A stretch of 64,000 nucleotides of DNA, taken from assembly GCF_015751965.1 (NCBI RefSeq), contig NZ_JADOVH010000001.1:558001-622000 (forward strand), given 5' to 3'. This document shows positions 25,325 through 34,852 of this stretch, piece after piece. This stretch comes from Frigoribacterium sp. CG_9.8. GTDB taxonomy: Bacteria; Actinomycetota; Actinomycetes; Actinomycetales; Microbacteriaceae. Each line of letters starts with the position of its first letter. Positions within the stretch are counted from its first letter, which is position 1. A program made the translations under genes and the position numbers. Under the pieces are notes generated by a model, which was not told the DNA's origin, did no database searches, and worked only from the letters and a program-made list of their open reading frames with translations.

Positions 25325-26076
25325 TGCTGAGTGTGTGGGCGATCGAGGGCATTCCTGAGATCGTGGCGGGGGATGACCTCGCGAGAATTATCGGCGATCT
25401 TGTTGGCTCACTCGAAGAGGGGGACATCCTTGCCGTCACCTCCAAGATCGTGTCGAAAGCGGAGGGCCGGTTTGTTTTGGCTGCAGATCGAGAGCAGGCC
25501 ATCACCGACGAGACCGTGCGAGTGGTCGCAACGAAGGTGCATCACGGCGGAGTCACGCGCATCGTGGAGAATCACCTCGGCATAGTGGCGGCCGCAGCCG
25601 GTGTCGACGCGTCGAACACACCGGAGGGCACGGTGCTGCTGCTACCACGGGACCCGGATGCCTCGGCGCTTCGCCTGCGCACGGCCCTCGAGTACCGCTT
25701 CGGTGTGCGGCTCGGGGTGATCATCACCGACACCCTCGGCCGGGCCTGGCGGGAAGGTCAGACCGACGCGGCGATCGGGGCGAGCGGTGTGCGCGTGCTC
25801 GACGACCTGCGCGGCTCTCTCGATACGCAGGGACGCCGTCTCGATGTCACGATTCCGGCCACCGGCGATGAGATCGCCTCCGCCGCAGATCTGGTGAAGC
25901 GCAAGAGCGGCGGGCTGCCAGTGGCGGTGGTGCGGGGACTCGCGCACCTTCTCGATGAGGATGCTGAGGGCGCCCGGTCCCTGGTGCGCCCAGCCGCGAA
26001 CGACATGTTCCGGCTCGGAACGGACGAAGCCTGGAACCAGGGTTTCGCAGCGGGACAGCGCGACGCACGTGAGTGA
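25324..26076 (+). CDS. cofE: Coenzyme F420:L-glutamate ligase (CofE)
   Basis: Adds L-glutamates to F420-0 with GTP. The 250 residues contain [15 protein letters not shown], the metal/GTP region [17 protein letters not shown], and [27 protein letters not shown]. Mycobacterial FbiB carries an extra C-terminal nitroreductase-like domain of about 200 residues that reduces dehydro-F420; here the protein ends after the ligase, so that activity must be encoded elsewhere or not be needed. It overlaps the LLM gene by 1 nt and cofC by 8 nt. Confidence 0.92.
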   Translation: MLSVWAIEGIPEIVAGDDLARIIGDLVGSLEEGDILAVTSKIVSKAEGRFVLAADREQAITDETVRVVATKVHHGGVTRIVENHLGIVAAAAGVDASNTPEGTVLLLPRDPDASALRLRTALEYRFGVRLGVIITDTLGRAWREGQTDAAIGASGVRVLDDLRGSLDTQGRRLDVTIPATGDEIASAADLVKRKSGGLPVAVVRGLAHLLDEDAEGARSLVRPAANDMFRLGTDEAWNQGFAAGQRDARE

Positions 26077-26785
26077 TCCGTCGGGATCCGCCGACGAGCG
26101 ATCCTCAACCGGCTCAGGCATCCGCACGTCCGGGCCGCGCGCCGAGGAGGTGCCACCGACAACAAACTGGGTCATTGTCGTGCCGGTGAAGGGGACGAGC
26201 CGGGCGAAGTCCCGATTCGGCCCCGGCGATAATTCCGCCCTCGCCCTTGCGATGGCAGCAGATACTGTGGCGGCGGCAATGGAGGCGCGGGGAGTGGCCA
26301 GGGTGCTCGTCGTCACGACTGCGGAAGCATCCGCCGTCTTCGTCGACCTCGGTGCTTCCGTGGTGGTGCAGGAGACCGCTGGCCTCGCTGCCGCCATCTC
26401 GCTCGGGGTGGCAACCGCCGTCGAACTGAGTGAATCGGGCGGCGGGATCGCTGTGCTCCTCGGCGATCTGCCTGCCCTCACGTCGACCGAGTTCGGTGCC
26501 GCGCTCACCGCGGCCCGGTCGCATCCGCTCGCGATGGTTGCGGATGCGTGCGGCCAGGGAACCGCGCTCATCACGGCGGTACACGGCGCGATCCACGCTC
26601 CGGCGTTCGGTGTCGGATCGAGTGACGTCCACCGGTCAGCGGGATATATTCCGCTCGACGTATCTTCCAATTCCGGGCTGCGTAATGACGTCGATTTGCC
26701 GGAAGACCTCGCCGTGCTTGCGGGTCGGCTCGGCATCCGGACCGTGCGAGCGCTCGCCAGCGGACAGCATGCACATCTCGATTAG
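26069..26785 (+). CDS. cofC: 2-phospho-L-lactate / phosphoenolpyruvate guanylyltransferase (CofC, FbiD)
   Basis: Activates 2-phospholactate (or PEP in mycobacteria) with GTP for F420 assembly. The 238 residues have a disordered Ser/Gly-rich N-terminus of about 30 residues, then the nucleotidyltransferase core: [29 protein letters not shown] and [23 protein letters not shown]. The N-terminal extension overlaps cofE. Which substrate is used cannot be read from the sequence. Confidence 0.9.
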   Translation: MSDPSGSADERSSTGSGIRTSGPRAEEVPPTTNWVIVVPVKGTSRAKSRFGPGDNSALALAMAADTVAAAMEARGVARVLVVTTAEASAVFVDLGASVVVQETAGLAAAISLGVATAVELSESGGGIAVLLGDLPALTSTEFGAALTAARSHPLAMVADACGQGTALITAVHGAIHAPAFGVGSSDVHRSAGYIPLDVSSNSGLRNDVDLPEDLAVLAGRLGIRTVRALASGQHAHLD

Positions 26786-27036
26786 ATCCTTCTTCGTTAA
26801 TCGTAATTTCATGCTGCTCTGGTGCGCGCAGCACTGTTTCTGCCACTGATCGGAATAGTCATTTTGGCTGCTGAGACTGCTGCCGTGTTTCCGCCAGACA
26901 GGCGCGTTGACGCGTCGAGTACAGCGATGTTCGGCGGGCTGGTCGGCTCGCTCCTCGGGACGAAGGTGTTGAGGCGCGTGGGAAGCGTGCCTCCAAATAA
27001 CGACCCACAGCGGGGGACCGATCGGCACACCCCTTT
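26784..27036 (+). pseudogene. Decayed MFS transporter fragment between cofC and cofD
   Basis: Directly after the cofC stop, one frame reads [16 protein letters not shown], the typical N-terminal entry of a major facilitator protein (NRNFxLLWxxQ). It then hits a stop, and another frame continues with hydrophobic FLPLIGIVILAAETAAVF and GGLVGSLLGTKVLRR, which resemble an MFS helix end. No open frame spans the region, so it looks like a frameshifted and internally deleted remnant. Assignment rests on pattern only. Confidence 0.4.
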
Positions 27037-27049
27037 TGGGAGGCACCGC

Positions 27050-28027
27050 TCAGCGACGGGCGAGCGAGAGGGCATCGGCTGCCAGGCGTGCGCTTGTCTC
27101 AAGGTCGCGCATCCAGAGCGGCGCCGCGAATGAGGTGATCCCGGCCGGGGCAAGCGCTGCCACAGCGTCGGCATCCGACTCGTCCACGAGCCAGGCGTCG
27201 AGGAGCCCGCCCGACCTGCGGCCGCCGTAGTGCAGAGCGACAGCTTCAGCCGAGGTCTGCACGCCGATCGCGCTGAGGCAGGCATCCGCCATTCCGCGCA
27301 CGACGGCACCCGAGATTATCGGCGATACCCCGACGATGGGAGCGGATGCGCCGACCAGCGTCGCCCGCACGCCCGGGATTCCGAGGATCGTTCCGATCGA
27401 CACGACCGGGTTCGACGGAGCGAAGAGAATCGCGTCAGCGCCACTGATCGCCTCGAGAACGCCGGGTGCAGGGCGTGCGGTGTGCACGTTCCGCTGCTCG
27501 AAACGACGCGCGGTGACCGAAGCTCGGCGCCGGGTCCACCACTCCTGGAAGTGCATCGTGCCGTCGTCGGTCACGACCTGGGTCTCTACCTCATCGTCCG
27601 TGACCGGAAGCAGAGTGACACCGAGGTTCCACCGGGCGGTAATACGGGCCGTTGCCTCGCTGAGAGCAAGGCCGGAGCGCAGAAAATGGCTGCGGGCGAT
27701 ATGTGTGCCCAGATCCAGATCCCCGAGGGTGAACCACGGCCACCCGACACCGTAGGCGTTGAGCTCAGCGCTGACCCGTTCGGTCTCGCCGATGCGCCCC
27801 CAGCCGCGCACCTCATCGTTTGCCCCGGCGAGTGTGTACATGATCGAGTCGAGGTCGGGTGTGATTCGCAGGCTGCTGAGCCACATGTCGTCACCCGTGT
27901 TCACCACCGCCGTAATCTCGGCGGTGGTACCCCCGTCCCCGTCGGGAAGCGTTTCGCGCAGGTGGTGACGCAGGCCGCGGAGAAATCGGGCGCCGCCGAC
28001 GCCTCCAGAAAGAACGGTGATTTTCAC
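27050..28027 (-). CDS. cofD: 2-phospho-L-lactate transferase (CofD, FbiA)
   Basis: Transfers the phospholactyl (or enolpyruvyl) moiety to the deazaflavin Fo, producing F420-0 or dehydro-F420-0. 325 residues from GTG 28027: ITVLSGGVGGARFLRGL at the N-terminus, VVNTGDDMWLSSLRITPDLDSIMY, and FAPSNPVVSIGTILGIPG are diagnostic. It converges with cofE-cofC across the MFS remnant and diverges from moxR. TAGCGT lies 7 nt before the GTG. fbiC (Fo synthase) is not in the window. Confidence 0.93.
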   Translation of the reverse strand: MKITVLSGGVGGARFLRGLRHHLRETLPDGDGGTTAEITAVVNTGDDMWLSSLRITPDLDSIMYTLAGANDEVRGWGRIGETERVSAELNAYGVGWPWFTLGDLDLGTHIARSHFLRSGLALSEATARITARWNLGVTLLPVTDDEVETQVVTDDGTMHFQEWWTRRRASVTARRFEQRNVHTARPAPGVLEAISGADAILFAPSNPVVSIGTILGIPGVRATLVGASAPIVGVSPIISGAVVRGMADACLSAIGVQTSAEAVALHYGGRRSGGLLDAWLVDESDADAVAALAPAGITSFAAPLWMRDLETSARLAADALSLARR

Positions 28028-28179
28028 GGTGTCCACGCTAGCTCGAGCCACGCCTCTGAGATACCTGTGTGTGGTGTCGATGCTGGCTGGGTATTCCCTA
28101 GACAAATGAACGACAGTGAGCCCCGGTCTGGGATATTGGACGAAGACTTGGCGAACAATGGGCGGGACCAGCGCGACAC

Positions 28180-29205
28180 ATGACGAGCAACGACCTGAGC
28201 AAAGACAGCACTGAGAGTGCGATGCGATTCGACGAATTCTCCCGCAACTCCGACCAGATCATCCGCAGGATCGAGACGGTGATCGATGGCAAGAGGGAGG
28301 CAGTGCAGACGGCGCTCACCGTTCTTCTCGCCGAAGGACACCTGCTCATCGAAGACGTTCCCGGGGTCGGCAAGACGATGCTCGCGAGGGCGCTGGCGAA
28401 GTCGGTGGACTGCACCGTCAATCGCATCCAGTTCACTCCGGACCTGCTCCCCTCCGACATCACCGGGGTGTCGATCTATAACCAGGTCGAGCGCGAGTTC
28501 GAATTCAAGCCGGGTCCGATCTTCGCCAACATCGTGATCGGTGATGAGATAAACCGCGCGAGCCCGAAGACCCAGAGCGCGCTGCTGGAGAGTATGGAGG
28601 AGGGCCAGGTGACGGTCGACGGATCCACAAGCATCCTCGCCTCGCCTTTCACCGTGATTGCAACGCAGAACCCGATCGAGATGGAGGGAACCTACCCACT
28701 TCCCGAGGCACAGCGCGACCGGTTCATGGCGCGTATCTCGATGGGATATCCGGATGAGGCGGCCGAGATCGCAATGCTGCGCACTCGCGAATCCGCCAGC
28801 CCCCTCACTGATCTGCAGCCGGTGGTCTCGACAGTGCAGCTGATTGCCATGATCGCCACCGTCCGCACCGTCTTCGTCTCCTCGGCAGTGGAAGAGTATG
28901 CGGTGAGTATCTCGCAGGCCACCCGGCGCGATCGCGACCTGCGACTGGGTGCGAGCCCCCGTGCCACACTGCAACTAGTGCGAGCGGCAAAAGCCCGAGC
29001 GGCCCTTGACGGGCGGGAGTTCGTGCTCCCTGACGACATCGACGCTCTCGCCGTTGCGGTGTTGGGGCATCGCGTGATCCCGACCAGTCGTGCGTCGGGC
29101 AACGGTAACCTCCTCGCCTCGAGAGCGGCCGCCGAAATCATTGCGCGCATCGTGGCGGCCACCCCGGTGCCCCTTGGTGCCGTGAACCCGGCCCGATCAG
29201 TCTGA
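28180..29205 (+). CDS. MoxR family AAA+ ATPase
   Basis: 341-residue chaperone-like ATPase. Walker A is EDVPGVGKTMLARALAK, Walker B is FANIVIGDEINRASPKTQ, sensor 1 is TVIATQNPIEMEGTYPLPEAQRDRF. MoxR proteins usually act with DUF58 partners that have von Willebrand-type domains, and exactly that gene follows. The three-gene set moxR-DUF58-transglutaminase is widespread and thought to assemble or process cell-surface complexes. It is divergent from cofD; the shared 152-bp gap holds both promoters. Confidence 0.93.
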   Translation: MTSNDLSKDSTESAMRFDEFSRNSDQIIRRIETVIDGKREAVQTALTVLLAEGHLLIEDVPGVGKTMLARALAKSVDCTVNRIQFTPDLLPSDITGVSIYNQVEREFEFKPGPIFANIVIGDEINRASPKTQSALLESMEEGQVTVDGSTSILASPFTVIATQNPIEMEGTYPLPEAQRDRFMARISMGYPDEAAEIAMLRTRESASPLTDLQPVVSTVQLIAMIATVRTVFVSSAVEEYAVSISQATRRDRDLRLGASPRATLQLVRAAKARAALDGREFVLPDDIDALAVAVLGHRVIPTSRASGNGNLLASRAAAEIIARIVAATPVPLGAVNPARSV

Positions 29206-29373
29206 TGCGCCCGCGCGACGCCTGCCAGCCTGATGCCTGAGCGCGCGAGTACCGAACACGGGGGTGCCGAACAGAGGGGTACTGGGCGCGGAAGCGCTGG
29301 GCCGGGGAGTTCCGGAGCAGGTACAGGCCGGCGAGGCACTGGTGCGCTTCGCTCGGTGCGGTCGCCGGCTGCC

Positions 29374-30735
29374 ATGACGGCTATGGCGCGCGCGCTCACG
29401 AAAATGGTCACCGGCTCCGCTGGTCGGGTGCCCGCTCGGCGTGCCGTGCGCCTCACCCGACGCGGCTGGGTGCTCCTCGTATCCGGAGGCCTCGCCATCC
29501 CCTCCTCCTACTGGCTGGGTCGCGGTGAACTGCTCTATCTCGGCTGCTTTCTTGTGCTGCTTCCCCTGCTGGCGCTTGCCTTCGTGCGATTTCGGCGCAT
29601 ACGGCTGTCGGTGCAACGCTCCTTCTCACCGGCCGTGGTGAGTGCAGGACATCCGACAGTGGCGGATATCAGGGTGAGCAATCTCTCCTCCTCCGGCACA
29701 GCGGGTGCCAATTGGCGCGACCCCTGGCCGTGGCCGCCGTACGCAACCGAGCCCGCTGCCCTGCCGGCGCTCATGCCGCGAGGACCACGCTTTGCCCGGC
29801 GTGGGTCGAGTGTGCTTTTTCGCTACGAGGTCACCCCGCCACACCGGGGAATATTTGCGATCGGGCCGATGCTCGTGGACTTTACCGACCCCTTCGGTCT
29901 CGCTGACGGAGCTCTCGTTGCCGGAACCAGCGCCACCCTCACAGTGACGCCCGCACTCGTGCCACTGGCTGACGGCGGTGTCTCGATGTCGACTGACGAG
30001 GGCCAGACGCGCGTGCTCAAGAGACGGACGCTCGGCGGCGAAGATGACCTGATGACCCGTGAATACCGCAGCGGTGACGCGCTGCGCCGAGTTCACTGGC
30101 GCGCCTCGGCGCATGCCGACAAGCTAATGGTGCGGCAGGAGGAACAGCACAGCCACGCCGAGGCGCGCATTCTGCTCGACACCAGGCTCGCCAACTACCG
30201 GGACATCACCCCTAATCTCGACGGCGAAGGACCGCAGAGTGAGGCCTTCGAATGGGCGGTGGCGTTCACTGCGTCGCTCGGGGTGCACCTTGCCCGCAGC
30301 GGATTCCTGGTGCAGGTGATCGAAACAGCTCCGGCTCAACTCGCCTCGCTTGAGCATCCGGACGAATTCCTCGAGAGCCTTGCTTCCGTGACACTGAGCG
30401 AGGCACCGCTCGAGGAGCTCTCGCTGCTTCGCGGAGTGCAACGGCCGGATCAATCGCAGGGGTTGGTCTTCGCCATCGTCTCTGACGCCGACGCGGCAAC
30501 CGTTGAGCGACTCGGCGCGCAACGCCAGTCCTTTGACCTCGCCGTGGCTTTCCTGGTCGCACCACGACAGCTTTCCCTCGCGCGCGCACTCACTGATGCC
30601 GGGTGGTCGTGTGTCACCGTGCAGGTCGACGATCCGATCGATAGAGCCTGGCTCGCCCTTGGGACAGTCCAGGATGAGTCCGCGCCCGCCGGTCGGGACA
30701 CTGCGGCGGAATTCGAGCCGGAGGGGCGCCGGTGA
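29374..30735 (+). CDS. DUF58 domain membrane protein
   Basis: Two hydrophobic segments near the N-terminus (LTRRGWVLLVSGG and LLYLGCFLVLLPLLALAFV) anchor a large cytoplasmic part with the DUF58 signature (EDDLMTREYRSGDALRRVHWRASAHADKLMVRQEE). I use ATG 29374 (453 residues). An in-frame ATG at 29233 would add 47 Gly/Arg/Ser-rich residues and is possible, as neither start has a clear Shine-Dalgarno. It probably works with the MoxR ATPase. The stop overlaps the next GTG by 4 nt. Confidence 0.88.
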   Translation: MTAMARALTKMVTGSAGRVPARRAVRLTRRGWVLLVSGGLAIPSSYWLGRGELLYLGCFLVLLPLLALAFVRFRRIRLSVQRSFSPAVVSAGHPTVADIRVSNLSSSGTAGANWRDPWPWPPYATEPAALPALMPRGPRFARRGSSVLFRYEVTPPHRGIFAIGPMLVDFTDPFGLADGALVAGTSATLTVTPALVPLADGGVSMSTDEGQTRVLKRRTLGGEDDLMTREYRSGDALRRVHWRASAHADKLMVRQEEQHSHAEARILLDTRLANYRDITPNLDGEGPQSEAFEWAVAFTASLGVHLARSGFLVQVIETAPAQLASLEHPDEFLESLASVTLSEAPLEELSLLRGVQRPDQSQGLVFAIVSDADAATVERLGAQRQSFDLAVAFLVAPRQLSLARALTDAGWSCVTVQVDDPIDRAWLALGTVQDESAPAGRDTAAEFEPEGRR

Positions 30736-33065
30736 GCGGCCCTGATCTTGCGACCCGTCCTGCGCCTGCCGCTGCACGGCGACCCGCGGTGCCACCGAGC
30801 ACGCGAGCCGCCCGGTCGGCCGAACTGCGCATGAGTGGCGCTCTTCTCCTCGCTCTTCTGGTGACGCTCGCGGGACTCCACGTGCTCCTCGATGGAGTGC
30901 TGTGGTGGCTCCAACTCGCCATGCTCAGCGTCGTGCTCCTCGGCACTGCGGCGAGTGTGCGGCGTTTCGTGCCGGTCACGCTCGCTGCCGCACGGGCAAG
31001 TGGCTATCGTCGGCTGCTTCCACCCCTCGCCGCGGCGGTCGTGCTTGTGCTGGTTGTCACCGTGGTTTTCGTTCCCGCCACGGCGTTTCTCGGCATCATC
31101 CCCACCGCTGATTCGTGGATGGGTTTCCAGCAGCTCGTCGAGGCCGGTAACCTCTCCATCTCCCGGCAGTCTCTCCCGGCGTCGGCAAACGTGCCCATCA
31201 TGTTCCTGCTGTGCCTCGGATTCGGGGCCCTCGTCATCCTCGCCGACCTGCTGACCACCACCCTGCGAACGCCCGCGCTTGCCGGTGCACCCCTGCTCGT
31301 ACTGCTGGCTGTTCCGAGTGCCGTGAGCGTCGACATCACCGATCCCATTGTTTTCGCACTTGCCGCACTCGCCTATCTGGTGTTGCTGCGATCCGGTGCC
31401 GCGCGGCGGCAGACCGGTCTCACCATTGCTCTTGCGTCGACTGTGGTTGTTGGTGCGCTCGTGGTGCCGCTGCTCCTGCCCGCAGTGGGTCCGGCGCAGA
31501 TCACGAACGGCACCGGCGTCAGCTCTGGCGTGAACCCGGTTCTATCGCTAGGGCAGAATCTTCGGCAGGGTGTGGAGCGCACGGTGCTCGGCTACACGAC
31601 CGCGTCGGGTACCGCGCAGTACCTGCGGCTGGTGAGTCTGGAAAACTTCAGCGGGGCGAACTGGGGCCCGAATACGTTTCGCCAGAGTTCGGCGAACACG
31701 GTGGATGCGATCGGTGCCCCGCCCGGATTGGCGCCTGACGTGGCCACCACGCAAGACCAGGTCACAGTCTCCGTCGACGATCTGACCAGCCCGTGGCTTC
31801 CGTTGCCGTACCCCACGGCAAGCGTCGGCGGACTCGATGGAGACTGGTATTGGGACTCCGACGGGCTCACGGTGAAGAGTCCCAACCGTGATGCTCGCAA
31901 CGAGACCTATCGAGCGACCAGTCTTGTCATCGCTCCGACACCCGCTCAACTCGCGAGCGCTGGCACAACGGTACCGGCCGGCTTTGACCGCTTCCTGTCG
32001 CTGCCGGCGAACCTGCCGAAAATCATCTCCGACACCGCGAACCGTGTGGCGGGCGGCGCTGCGAACAATTACGAGAAAGCCCTATTGCTGCAGGGATACT
32101 TTCGCAACGGCGAATTTCAGTACTCCGAGACTGCACCAGTCGACAAAGGGTACGACGGCACGGGCATGACGGTGATTGCGTCATTCTTGAAGGCGAGGGA
32201 GGGATACTGCATCCACTTCGCCTCGGCGATGGCCGTGATGGCACGCAGCCTCGGTATCCCGTCCCGCATCGCTGTCGGTTTTCTTCCCGGCACCCAACTC
32301 CCGGAAATGCGCAACGGTCGAACGGCGTTCACCGTCACCTCACGCGACCTGCATGCCTGGCCCGAGCTCTACTTCGAGGGCATTGGCTGGACCCGGTTCG
32401 AGCCGACGGTCAGCCGTGGTGAGGTGCCCGCGTACGCGGACGTGGCATCCCCGGATGTGCCGACGCCAGTGAATACCGCCACCCCGGCGCCGGTGAACAG
32501 CGCTGGTGCCCAGCCCTCCACTTCCGCGGCGCCCCTCGCACCCGAGCCGACAAAGCAAGCGACGGCCAGCGGGGCTCGGGTCACACCGATCGACACCTGG
32601 AGCTGGCTCCTTCTTGCGCTTGGCACGGTGGCAGTTCTCCTGCTGGCACCTGCCGTGGCTCGAATGCTGCTGCGAAGACGACGGCTTATTTCACTGGCCG
32701 CGGGCAGTTCGTCGGCCCGCACGGCATGGCAGGAGGTTCTCGATACCGCCGCCGATCTCGGCATCGATATTGCCGACACTGCGACCCCCCGCGAGGTGGC
32801 TGACCTTCTTGCGCAGTCGATCGGGGCTGCCGATCGTGGCCCGCTCGATCGGGTGCGGTCCGCGGTGGAGCGCGAGAGCTATGGGCAGGATCCGGGGGCA
32901 GGCGGGGGAGTCGTGCTGACGAGCTCGCTCCCACTGGCCGTCGATGTGCGCCGCACCATCAGCGACCTGCTTGCGGCCGTCGATGGCAGAAGGCGCCTGC
33001 GCGCCATCCTGGTTCCGGCTTCTCTGTGGGCGCGGATTCGGCGCGCTGTGCGAGTTGCCGACTGA
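30732..33065 (+). CDS. Transglutaminase-like membrane protein (TgpA type)
   Basis: 777 residues. About six membrane helices (residues ~33-235) precede an extracytoplasmic transglutaminase-like domain with catalytic Cys in REGYCIHFASAMAVMARSLGIPSR and His in TSRDLHAWPELYFEGIGWTRFEP. A linker rich in Thr, Ala and Pro follows, then a final membrane helix (SWLLLALGTVAVLLLAPAV) and a C-terminal cytoplasmic DUF4129-like segment. Likely a surface peptidase or cross-linking enzyme acting with the upstream MoxR and DUF58 proteins. Confidence 0.9.
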   Translation: MSGPDLATRPAPAAARRPAVPPSTRAARSAELRMSGALLLALLVTLAGLHVLLDGVLWWLQLAMLSVVLLGTAASVRRFVPVTLAAARASGYRRLLPPLAAAVVLVLVVTVVFVPATAFLGIIPTADSWMGFQQLVEAGNLSISRQSLPASANVPIMFLLCLGFGALVILADLLTTTLRTPALAGAPLLVLLAVPSAVSVDITDPIVFALAALAYLVLLRSGAARRQTGLTIALASTVVVGALVVPLLLPAVGPAQITNGTGVSSGVNPVLSLGQNLRQGVERTVLGYTTASGTAQYLRLVSLENFSGANWGPNTFRQSSANTVDAIGAPPGLAPDVATTQDQVTVSVDDLTSPWLPLPYPTASVGGLDGDWYWDSDGLTVKSPNRDARNETYRATSLVIAPTPAQLASAGTTVPAGFDRFLSLPANLPKIISDTANRVAGGAANNYEKALLLQGYFRNGEFQYSETAPVDKGYDGTGMTVIASFLKAREGYCIHFASAMAVMARSLGIPSRIAVGFLPGTQLPEMRNGRTAFTVTSRDLHAWPELYFEGIGWTRFEPTVSRGEVPAYADVASPDVPTPVNTATPAPVNSAGAQPSTSAAPLAPEPTKQATASGARVTPIDTWSWLLLALGTVAVLLLAPAVARMLLRRRRLISLAAGSSSARTAWQEVLDTAADLGIDIADTATPREVADLLAQSIGAADRGPLDRVRSAVERESYGQDPGAGGGVVLTSSLPLAVDVRRTISDLLAAVDGRRRLRAILVPASLWARIRRAVRVAD

Positions 33066-33087
33066 GCTTTACGCGACGCGGCTGAAT

Positions 33088-33174
33088 CGTGAACCAGATG
33101 CAGGCCTAAATAGCGCTAGATTGTGCCTCAGCCTGTGAGAAGGTCACGATCAATGCCGATCGTGATGGTTCACG
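33088..33174. promoter_or_regulatory. Nested inverted repeats upstream of the APC permease
   Basis: CGTGAACCA (33088-33096) has its exact complement TGGTTCACG at 33166-33174. Adjacent to the downstream arm is a tight perfect palindrome, TCACGATC-AATGCC-GATCGTGA (33144-33165). Together they form a possible operator or leader hairpin ending 20 bp before the permease start. Confidence 0.5.
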
Positions 33175-33194
33175 TACCAGTCCGGAAAGTAACA

Positions 33195-34694
33195 ATGCCC
33201 GCTGATTCTTCCCCAACGTCTCCCCGAACCGACAGCGAGCATCTCGCCGTCCTCGGCTACGAAGACACGTTCAACCGCTCGATGACTCTCTGGGCCAACT
33301 TCGCCCTCGGTTTCACCTATCTCTCCCCGCTCGTCGGCGTCTATTCACTCTTCGCGTTGGCTGTTTCCACCGGGGGCCCGCCCTCGATCTTCTGGCTCCT
33401 GATCGTGGGGGGAGGGCAAATGCTCGTTGCCCTGGTTTTCGGTGAGGTCGTGTCGCAGTATCCGATCCACGGCGGAATCTACCCCTGGACCCGTCGCCTC
33501 TGGGGGCGTCGATATGCATGGATGTCGGCCTGGGTCTACATCTGGGCGATGATCGTCACGATCACGGCAGTTGCGCAATACGGAAGCGGTTTCCTCGCTA
33601 GCCTCGTCGGCTTGCCGGTTACCAAAACCGTGACGCTCGGGCTCACGGTGCTGTTCCTCGTCGTCGCGCTCGGACTCAATTTCACCGGCACCAAGACTCT
33701 TGGTCGGGTTGCCAAGATCGGCCTCGCCGCTGAGCTCATCGGCGTGATCGCGGTCGGGCTGTACCTGTTGATCTTCCAACGCCAGCAGGAATTCAGCGTG
33801 TTCTTCACGTCGATGGGCGTCGAGGGCAACGGCTCATACGGTGCTGCGTTCCTTGGGGCGGCCCTCGCCGGGCTGTTCCTGTTCTATGGCTTCGAGGCCT
33901 GTGGGGATGTCGCAGAAGAAACAGCAGACCCGGCCCGCAGCATCCCACGAGCGATGATTCTCACCATCGTGGTCGGTGGGGTGTCCTCGCTTCTCGCGTT
34001 TGGCGGTTATGTCATGGCCGCACCCAACCTGCAGGCCATCGTTGACGGAAAAGACGCCGATCCGATACCAGCGATCCTGCAAGCGTCGCTCGGGGATATT
34101 GGCGCGAAGATCTTTCTTCTTGTGGCGCTCACGGCCTTCCTGTCCTGCGTCCTGAGCCTCCAGGCAGCCGCGAGTCGGTTGCTGTTCTCCTTCGCGAGAG
34201 ACGGCATGATCCCCGGCCACCGATGGCTCGCTCGGGTCTCACCACGCAGCAAGGTGCCAACCAATGCGCTGATTGTCGCCTGCAGCATCCCGGTCGTGAT
34301 CTGCGTGATCATCTTTGTCGGCCCGGATGGCCTGCTCACGCAGATCACCTCGTTCGCTGTGCTCGGCATCTATGTGGCATTCCAATCCGTAGTGCTTGCG
34401 TCATTGCGGCAGCGGATCAAGGGGTGGCGACCGGCGGGACCATTCAGCCTCGGGAAGTTCGGGTTCGCAATCAATGTCGCGGCGCTTGTCTACGGGATTT
34501 TTGCGATGGTATTGATCGCGCTGCCGGGACGGTCCGGGGTATTCCTGAACGATTGGATTGTGCTCATCGGCCTCGCGATCGTCATAGGTATCGGTCTGTT
34601 GTACCTGTTCATCGCTCGTCCGGATCGCCAATCAAATGCTCCAGAGGGCGACGCAATCCGCGTCGCGGAGTTGCTGCGGTCGCACGGCAAGTAG
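33195..34694 (+). CDS. APC superfamily amino acid permease
   Basis: A 499-residue transporter with about 12 hydrophobic segments. The N-terminal ANFALGFTYLSPLVGVYSLF and HGGIYPWTRRLWGRRYAWMSAW, and the FYGFEACGDVAEETADPARSIPRAM loop, are typical of the amino acid/choline/GABA permease group (APC). ATG at 33195 follows GGAAAG. The substrate cannot be fixed; a bacterial GABA/choline-type amine or amino acid is likely. It converges with the MocR gene. Confidence 0.9.
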   Translation: MPADSSPTSPRTDSEHLAVLGYEDTFNRSMTLWANFALGFTYLSPLVGVYSLFALAVSTGGPPSIFWLLIVGGGQMLVALVFGEVVSQYPIHGGIYPWTRRLWGRRYAWMSAWVYIWAMIVTITAVAQYGSGFLASLVGLPVTKTVTLGLTVLFLVVALGLNFTGTKTLGRVAKIGLAAELIGVIAVGLYLLIFQRQQEFSVFFTSMGVEGNGSYGAAFLGAALAGLFLFYGFEACGDVAEETADPARSIPRAMILTIVVGGVSSLLAFGGYVMAAPNLQAIVDGKDADPIPAILQASLGDIGAKIFLLVALTAFLSCVLSLQAAASRLLFSFARDGMIPGHRWLARVSPRSKVPTNALIVACSIPVVICVIIFVGPDGLLTQITSFAVLGIYVAFQSVVLASLRQRIKGWRPAGPFSLGKFGFAINVAALVYGIFAMVLIALPGRSGVFLNDWIVLIGLAIVIGIGLLYLFIARPDRQSNAPEGDAIRVAELLRSHGK

Positions 34695-34737
34695 CCGTCG
34701 AGTTGCAGCGCTCGCTCTGGGCGCTTCCGTTGTAGAC

Positions 34738-34817
34738 CATGCTGCCGTTCGTCAGCCGTGCGGCTTAACGTTCGGCAGCATGGCTGACGAACGGCGGCAT
34801 GGCTGACGAACGGCGGC
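34738..34817. terminator. Inverted and duplicated repeat between convergent permease and mocR genes
   Basis: GCTGCCGTTCGTCAGCC (34741-34757) is complementary, with one mismatch, to GGCTGACGAACGGCGGC, which is present twice as a 19-bp tandem duplication (34780-34798 and 34799-34817). Either copy can close a 17-bp stem. Position between convergent stops suggests a bidirectional terminator, one arm of which has been duplicated. Confidence 0.6.
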
Positions 34818-34852
34818 AGCCACCTCGCAGCGGGCGGCCGGACAGCGCGATG

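Noticed and set aside
29206-29373. Coding extension of the DUF58 protein from ATG 29233
   Set aside because: Gly/Ser/Arg low-complexity residues unlike family members and no ribosome site; left as an alternative start only.
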